A stretch of DNA of 10,558 nt from an uncultured Paraburkholderia sp. (GTDB taxonomy: Bacteria; Pseudomonadota; Gammaproteobacteria; Burkholderiales; Burkholderiaceae), in the NCBI GenBank assembly GCA_937917025.1, contig CALFSF010000526.1:1-10558 (forward strand), read 5' to 3'. The notes below the pieces were generated by a model. The model had not been told where the DNA came from. It did no database searches and worked only from the letters and a program-made list of their open reading frames with translations. Made by a program: the position numbers and the translations under genes. This document shows, one piece after another, positions 7,605 to 10,558 of this stretch; the first letter of the stretch is position 1; every line of letters starts with the position of its first letter.

Positions 7605-7699
7605 TACCGCGCTTGTGTCAATCCGGCCCGGGTTGAACAGCTAGCTGGAGCGCTGGCACGGTTCGGGTCTGGCACGTGGGCATCATCATGCATGCTGTG

Positions 7700-7731
7700 A
7701 CGGCTCAATGGATTTCGGTCCATTGAGCCGT
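7700..7731 (+). terminator. Hairpin terminator after aceB
   Basis: A perfect 13-bp inverted repeat (7700-7712 with 7719-7731, arm ACGGCTCAATGGA) encloses the loop TTTCGG. The T tract is poor (TTTCGTT from 7731), but the stem is strong. It lies 95 nt after the aceB stop and 83 nt before the end of the convergent gene. The rest of 7605-7814 shows nothing recognisable. Confidence 0.75.
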
Positions 7732-7814
7732 TTCGTTGTGGGCGATGGGTGCGCTGGCCACGCGGCGAAAGCCACGACCGCATGGCGCGGCATGCCGTGA
7801 CGCCCGTGCGCCCG

Positions 7815-8216
7815 CTATCGCCCGCGATGATGCGCAATCCAGTCGCCCGAGGCGATTTCCTTCAACCCGGCCACGGCCTCTTTCGCGACGGGATAAAAGC
7901 GGCACGCCACCGCCGTCCCATCGACGTCGAGCGTGACGTCATGTCCCCGGAATAAACCTTCGACGCCGGGATACACCTCCTCGATCTCATCGAGCACCGC
8001 GACAAGTGCATCTTCGATTGCGTAGACATCGCCTTTGACGGACACGCCATGCTCGTCCACGACGAGCCCGGGATAGTTGCCGAAGTCGTATAGCCGGCCC
8101 TTCACGACCGCGGTGCCGAGCAGCGTGGGGGCCGCGATATCGTGGCGCGCGGCCGCGGAGCTGATGTCGTTGACTTCCCCCGCCCGGAGCGTGCCGTAGA
8201 CAAACACGTTCTGCAT
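7815..8216 (-). CDS. Gamma-glutamylcyclotransferase-like (AIG2 family) protein
   Basis: Small cytoplasmic protein of 133 residues with the GGCT/AIG2 fold. The family signature YGTLRAGE is at residues 7-14; its backbone binds the gamma-glutamyl group in characterised members. A candidate catalytic acid is Glu79 in LDEIEE (75-80), the position of the conserved Glu in this family. Known relatives release 5-oxoproline from gamma-glutamyl amines or peptides, but many bacterial members have no known substrate, so the activity is not assigned. The start at 8216 is chosen over 8285 because GGAGG (8223-8227) lies 6 nt upstream and the fold begins directly with NVFVYGTLR. The gene begins 14 nt after the rraA stop on the same strand, so the two are very probably cotranscribed. 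Confidence 0.88.
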   Translation of the reverse strand: MQNVFVYGTLRAGEVNDISSAAARHDIAAPTLLGTAVVKGRLYDFGNYPGLVVDEHGVSVKGDVYAIEDALVAVLDEIEEVYPGVEGLFRGHDVTLDVDGTAVACRFYPVAKEAVAGLKEIASGDWIAHHRGR

Positions 8217-8230
8217 GACCTTCCTCCCTG

Positions 8231-8725
8231 TCAGTTCAACGGCGCGGCCGCAACCAGCACGCCATCGATGTCGACATAGATCCATTCACCCGCGCGCACG
8301 ACCGATCCTGGCATCTGCACCGGCATATCGCGCTCGCCGCCTCCGCGTTTCTGGCTGCGCTGCGGATGGGCCGCCAGCGCGGCGATGCCGATATTGCATT
8401 CGTTCAACTCGAGCGTATCGCGCACGCAACCGTTCACCACGATGCCGGCCCAGCCGTTCTTCTCCGCGATCTGGCCAAGATTGCCACCGACGAGCGCGCA
8501 ACGCCGGCTGCCGCCGCCATCGACGACCAGCACACGGCCGTTCCCGTTTTCCTCCAGCGTGCTGCGTACCAGCGTGTTGTCTTCAAAGACCTTCAGCGTC
8601 ACGGCCGCGCCGCCAAACGAACCCGCGCGGCCCCACAACCGGAACACGGGATCGAGCACGCGAAGCGTGCCCGCGGCCAGCTTGTCTTCATTGGCATCGC
8701 ACAGGTCTGCGGTCGCAAAGGTCAT
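8231..8725 (-). CDS. rraA: RraA-family protein (RNase E inhibitor-like, or 4-hydroxy-4-methyl-2-oxoglutarate aldolase)
   Basis: Protein of 164 residues (E. coli RraA 161). It carries the RraA/class II HMG aldolase blocks: TADLCDANED (5-14), FGGAAVTLKVFEDN (37-50), VVDGGGSRRCALVGGNLG (67-84), GIVVNGCVRD (94-103) and KRGGGERDMPV (126-136). Arg102-Asp103 and the GGNLG loop are the metal and pyruvate-enolate site of the aldolases, so the protein may be an enzyme rather than, or besides, an RNase E regulator. Sequence alone does not settle this; the overall look, including the ALVGGNLGQIAEKNGW block, is closest to RraA. The start at 8725 is preferred to 8773 because GGAG (8732-8735) lies 6 nt upstream and family members begin here. 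It is first in a two-gene unit with the GGCT-like gene and divergent from the AraC gene. Confidence 0.9.
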   Translation of the reverse strand: MTFATADLCDANEDKLAAGTLRVLDPVFRLWGRAGSFGGAAVTLKVFEDNTLVRSTLEENGNGRVLVVDGGGSRRCALVGGNLGQIAEKNGWAGIVVNGCVRDTLELNECNIGIAALAAHPQRSQKRGGGERDMPVQMPGSVVRAGEWIYVDIDGVLVAAAPLN

Positions 8726-8759
8726 TGCCTGCTCCAGAAAAATAAACGGGATGACATGC

Positions 8760-8765
8760 ATTATG
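8760..8765 (-). promoter_or_regulatory. Possible -10 box of rraA
   Basis: On the minus strand this reads CATAAT, five of six consensus bases, about 35 nt before the rraA start. No good -35 is visible. It lies in the divergent gap shared with the AraC gene. Confidence 0.3.
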
Positions 8766-8843
8766 CCTCGCACGAATTTCAGGCGACCCTCGGCCGGATG
8801 GCTAACGTCGCGCGACTCGCCGCCCGGCTGCGTGCAACGCCCC

Positions 8844-8849
8844 TACAAT
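8844..8849 (+). promoter_or_regulatory. Possible -10 box of the AraC-family gene
   Basis: TACAAT matches five of six consensus bases, without a recognisable -35. Transcription would start near 8856, only about 9 nt before an in-frame ATG at 8865 and 33 nt before the ATG at 8889. This favours 8889 unless translation is nearly leaderless. Confidence 0.4.
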
Positions 8850-8888
8850 GGCGTCATCCTTCGTATGAAGTTGCGGCCCTGCCCTGTC

Positions 8889-9782
8889 ATGAACCAGCCC
8901 ATTGCCATGCCGGAATCGACGCGCGTCGATTTCGCCGACATTCCGCCGGAATTCGCGCCGACGCCGACGCATCCCATCCGTGTGCGGTCACGGCCCATGC
9001 CGGCCGGCGTGCGCATCGCGCGTCACACGCACGCATGGGCGCAGGTCGCGTATGCGTCGCGAGGCGTATTGCGGATGACGACGTCCGGCACCACGTGGAT
9101 GGTTCCGCCATCGCGTGCAATCTGGGTGCCGCCGCATATCACACACGAAGTCATCATCGTCGAGGATGCGTTTTTGAGGACACTGTATGTGAATGAATCG
9201 GTCGTGCCCGCGGGGCTCGACGCATGTCGCGTCGTCGAAGTCTCCGGATTGCTGCGCGAAGTGATTGCCGCGCTCGATACACCCGGCCTTTCGGTTGCAC
9301 GCGAGCAGTTGCTTGGCTCACTGGCACTCGACGAACTGACGCGCTCGGAGCCGTTACCGCTCTCCGTGCCCATGCCCACCGAAAAGCGCCTGCGCGCACT
9401 GTGCGAAGCCGTTATCGCCGATCCGGCCAGCGCGGAATCGCTCGAGGGCTGGGCGTCAGGCGTGGGCGCCAGTACGCGGACCATCGCGCGTCTGTTTCGC
9501 CAGGAACTGGGAGTCAGTTTTTCGCAGTGGCGTCAGCAGGCGATTCTCGCGCGGGCGATCCCCCTGCTGAGTCAGGGCCGGCCGCTTTCACTCGTCGCGC
9601 AGGAACTCGGCTATCAAAGTCAGAGTGCGTTTTCGGCGATGTTCCGGCGCGCTTTCGGCGAAAGCCCGCGCGCCTTCATCGAACGCGGCATCGAATATCG
9701 CGACGGGCGGCATGAGGAAAATGAAGACGAAAGCAGCCTGTTCGTGGATGAACTGGATGCCCATCGTGGCCAGTTGAAATAG
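8889..9782 (+). CDS. AraC-family transcriptional regulator with N-terminal cupin domain
   Basis: DNA-binding regulator of 297 residues. The N-terminal half is a cupin effector domain with ARHTHAWAQ (44-52) and VPPSRAIWVPPHITH (72-86). The C-terminal half carries the two helix-turn-helix units of AraC proteins (about 185-206 and 233-254), ending in the signature GYQSQSAFSAMFRRAFGESPRAF. It resembles the NimR (YeaM) type. After residue 273 comes an acidic tail beyond the usual end. The frame stays open far upstream, over rraA, but that part is a shadow. Starts at 8889 and 8865 are both possible; 8889 is chosen because the likely transcription start is near 8856. Neither has a clear Shine-Dalgarno sequence. 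Divergent orientation suggests control of rraA and the GGCT-like gene, but NimR-type proteins often control a transporter, and none is in view. Confidence 0.92.
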   Translation: MNQPIAMPESTRVDFADIPPEFAPTPTHPIRVRSRPMPAGVRIARHTHAWAQVAYASRGVLRMTTSGTTWMVPPSRAIWVPPHITHEVIIVEDAFLRTLYVNESVVPAGLDACRVVEVSGLLREVIAALDTPGLSVAREQLLGSLALDELTRSEPLPLSVPMPTEKRLRALCEAVIADPASAESLEGWASGVGASTRTIARLFRQELGVSFSQWRQQAILARAIPLLSQGRPLSLVAQELGYQSQSAFSAMFRRAFGESPRAFIERGIEYRDGRHEENEDESSLFVDELDAHRGQLK

Positions 9783-9809
9783 CCGTAGTGCGTGAAAGCC
9801 AGAGAGGTG

Positions 9810-10277
9810 TCAGACGCGCCGCGCCATATGACGGATCGCGCCGAGTTGCGCGAGGCGCGGCCCCGCGAGACGGTACCCCATGCGGTGGTAGAGACGGGCC
9901 GCGGGGTTGTCGACGAAAACACGCAGTTGCAATTCCCGCAGCCCACGCGCGCGCGCCCACCGGTGCGACATGTTCAGCATGTAGGTTCCGGCGCCTTGCC
10001 GGCGATGTCCTTCGGCGATCTGCACGTCGCGGATATGCAGCGAGTCGCCTTCTTCAGTGACACGCAGCACGCCGATTCCATTTCCATCCAGTTCGAGAAT
10101 GAAGTTTTCCGACTCCCGCCAGCTGGCAAGAAACAGATCGCCGCGCCACACCAGATGATGGCGCTTGTAATAACCGCCCATATTGCTGCGGGTAAGCGCC
10201 TCGGCGAACTCGAAGTCATCCATGCTGGCTTTGCGCAACAGGAAGGCGGGCGACAAGACTTCGGTCGGGTCGAGCAT
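9810..10277 (-). CDS. GNAT-family N-acetyltransferase
   Basis: Protein of 155 residues that should move an acetyl group from acetyl-CoA to an amine. The acetyl-CoA pyrophosphate loop is HRRQGAGT (91-98), after the beta-4 strand HIRDVQIAE (81-89). Later come strand LQLRVFVDN (117-124) and ARLYHRMGYRLAG (127-139), with the usual Asn124 and Tyr130 that often serve in binding and as general acid. The substrate cannot be told from sequence. The start at 10277 includes the strand FLLRKAS needed by the fold; a later ATG at 10223 would remove it, and an earlier one at 10406 adds an unlike Arg/Pro-rich stretch. No clear Shine-Dalgarno sequence is seen. It is convergent with the AraC gene (27 nt between stops) and lies downstream of the tRNA gene, from which a terminator separates it. 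Confidence 0.9.
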   Translation of the reverse strand: MLDPTEVLSPAFLLRKASMDDFEFAEALTRSNMGGYYKRHHLVWRGDLFLASWRESENFILELDGNGIGVLRVTEEGDSLHIRDVQIAEGHRRQGAGTYMLNMSHRWARARGLRELQLRVFVDNPAARLYHRMGYRLAGPRLAQLGAIRHMARRV

Positions 10278-10306
10278 GGCGCAGCGGACGGGGTGACGAC
10301 CGCACA

Positions 10307-10335
10307 AAGGTAAGACAGGCGGCGAGCGCTGGCAA
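10307..10335 (-). promoter_or_regulatory. Proposed promoter of the GNAT gene
   Basis: On the minus strand TTGCCA (10330-10335, five of six consensus bases) and TACCTT (10307-10312, three of six) are 17 nt apart. Transcription would start about 20 nt before the ATG at 10277, which supports that start codon. Confidence 0.4.
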
Positions 10336-10467
10336 GGGCTGTTTGCCCGAGGCAGCGGCGGCCCATACCGTGGGCGGCGCACGTGAAGGTTGCGCAACGG
10401 TCGCAAACGGAACGGCGCAGGCCGCTTTGCATTTACGACGGCCGAAGCGCCTCGAGATTCGACGGCG

Positions 10468-10501
10468 AAAAAAAAGCCCGCTGAAACCAGCAGGCTTTTT
10501 T
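10468..10501 (-). terminator. Terminator downstream of tRNA-Asp
   Basis: GCCCGCTG (10476-10483) pairs with CAGCAGGC (10488-10495) with one C-A mismatch and a 4-nt loop. Eight A lie on the left (10468-10475) and six T on the right (10496-10501), so on the minus strand the stem is followed by eight T. It begins 8 nt beyond the tRNA 3' end and may work in both directions. Confidence 0.9.
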
Positions 10502-10508
10502 CGTGATC

Positions 10509-10558
10509 TGGCGGAGCGGACGGGACTCGAACCCGCGACCCCCGGCGTGACAGGCCGG
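10509..10558 (-). tRNA. tRNA-Asp (anticodon GTC), 3' part; 5' part outside window
   Basis: On the minus strand the last 50 bases run from the anticodon stem CCGGC, loop CTGTCAC and stem GCCGG, through the variable loop, the T arm with GGTTCGAGTCC, and half of the acceptor stem to an encoded CCA (10509-10511). The anticodon GTC is at 10549-10551 and reads Asp codons. The D arm and the other acceptor strand lie past the right edge. Confidence 0.96.

Noticed and set aside
5932..7642. 9-nt direct repeat TGAACAGCT on either side of aceB (5932-5940 and 7634-7642)
   Set aside because: It is too short to be significant in 10 kb and has no transposase or inverted ends; it does not mark a mobile element.
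10468..10558. Genomic island inserted at the 3' end of tRNA-Asp
   Set aside because: The tRNA end is intact and followed at once by its terminator; no second copy of the 3' end, integrase or foreign-looking DNA appears in the window.

Overview
The window looks like chromosomal DNA from a Burkholderia-type betaproteobacterium (Burkholderia sensu lato, most likely Paraburkholderia or a close relative). The reasons are high GC with strong G/C third-position bias, a RhlE-type helicase next to a 434-residue isocitrate lyase, a LysR gene and a type II haloacid dehalogenase before malate synthase A, and several TACAAT-type -10 boxes. The genus is inferred from gene content and family resemblance, not from a database search.

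Layout from left to right. 1-1465 (+): most of a DEAD-box RNA helicase (rhlE-like) whose 5' end lies outside the window. 1466-1922: a strong terminator, then an unusually AT-rich region carrying the promoter and a likely operator of aceA. 1923-3227 (+): isocitrate lyase aceA, followed by four closely spaced hairpins, the last a terminator. 3471-3905 (-): a universal stress protein. 4081-4983 (-): a LysR regulator, divergent from 5135-5929 (+), a type II (S)-2-haloacid dehalogenase; a perfect 8-bp inverted repeat lies between them. 6000-7604 (+): malate synthase A (aceB), 70 nt after the dehalogenase, ended by a 13-bp hairpin. 7815-8216 and 8231-8725 (-): a two-gene unit of RraA-family protein then gamma-glutamylcyclotransferase-like protein. 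8889-9782 (+): a cupin/AraC regulator divergent from rraA. 9810-10277 (-): a GNAT acetyltransferase. 10468-10558 (-): a terminator and the 3' part of tRNA-Asp(GTC).

How the genes fit together. aceA and aceB encode both dedicated enzymes of the glyoxylate shunt, used for growth on acetate, fatty acids and other C2-yielding substrates. They are not one operon here: about 2.8 kb with convergent and divergent genes separates them, so each needs its own control. The dehalogenase would turn a haloacetate into glycolate; after oxidation to glyoxylate (no glycolate oxidase gene is in the window) malate synthase could consume it, which gives a metabolic reason for the LysR-dehalogenase-aceB order. This link is inference.

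No mobile element, CRISPR array, phage gene or evident new defence or biosynthetic system is visible. All the long proteins belong to known families. The points worth a second look are regulatory: the palindrome on the aceA -10 box, the inverted repeat between lysR and the dehalogenase, the hairpin cluster behind aceA, and a 17-residue insertion in the dehalogenase.
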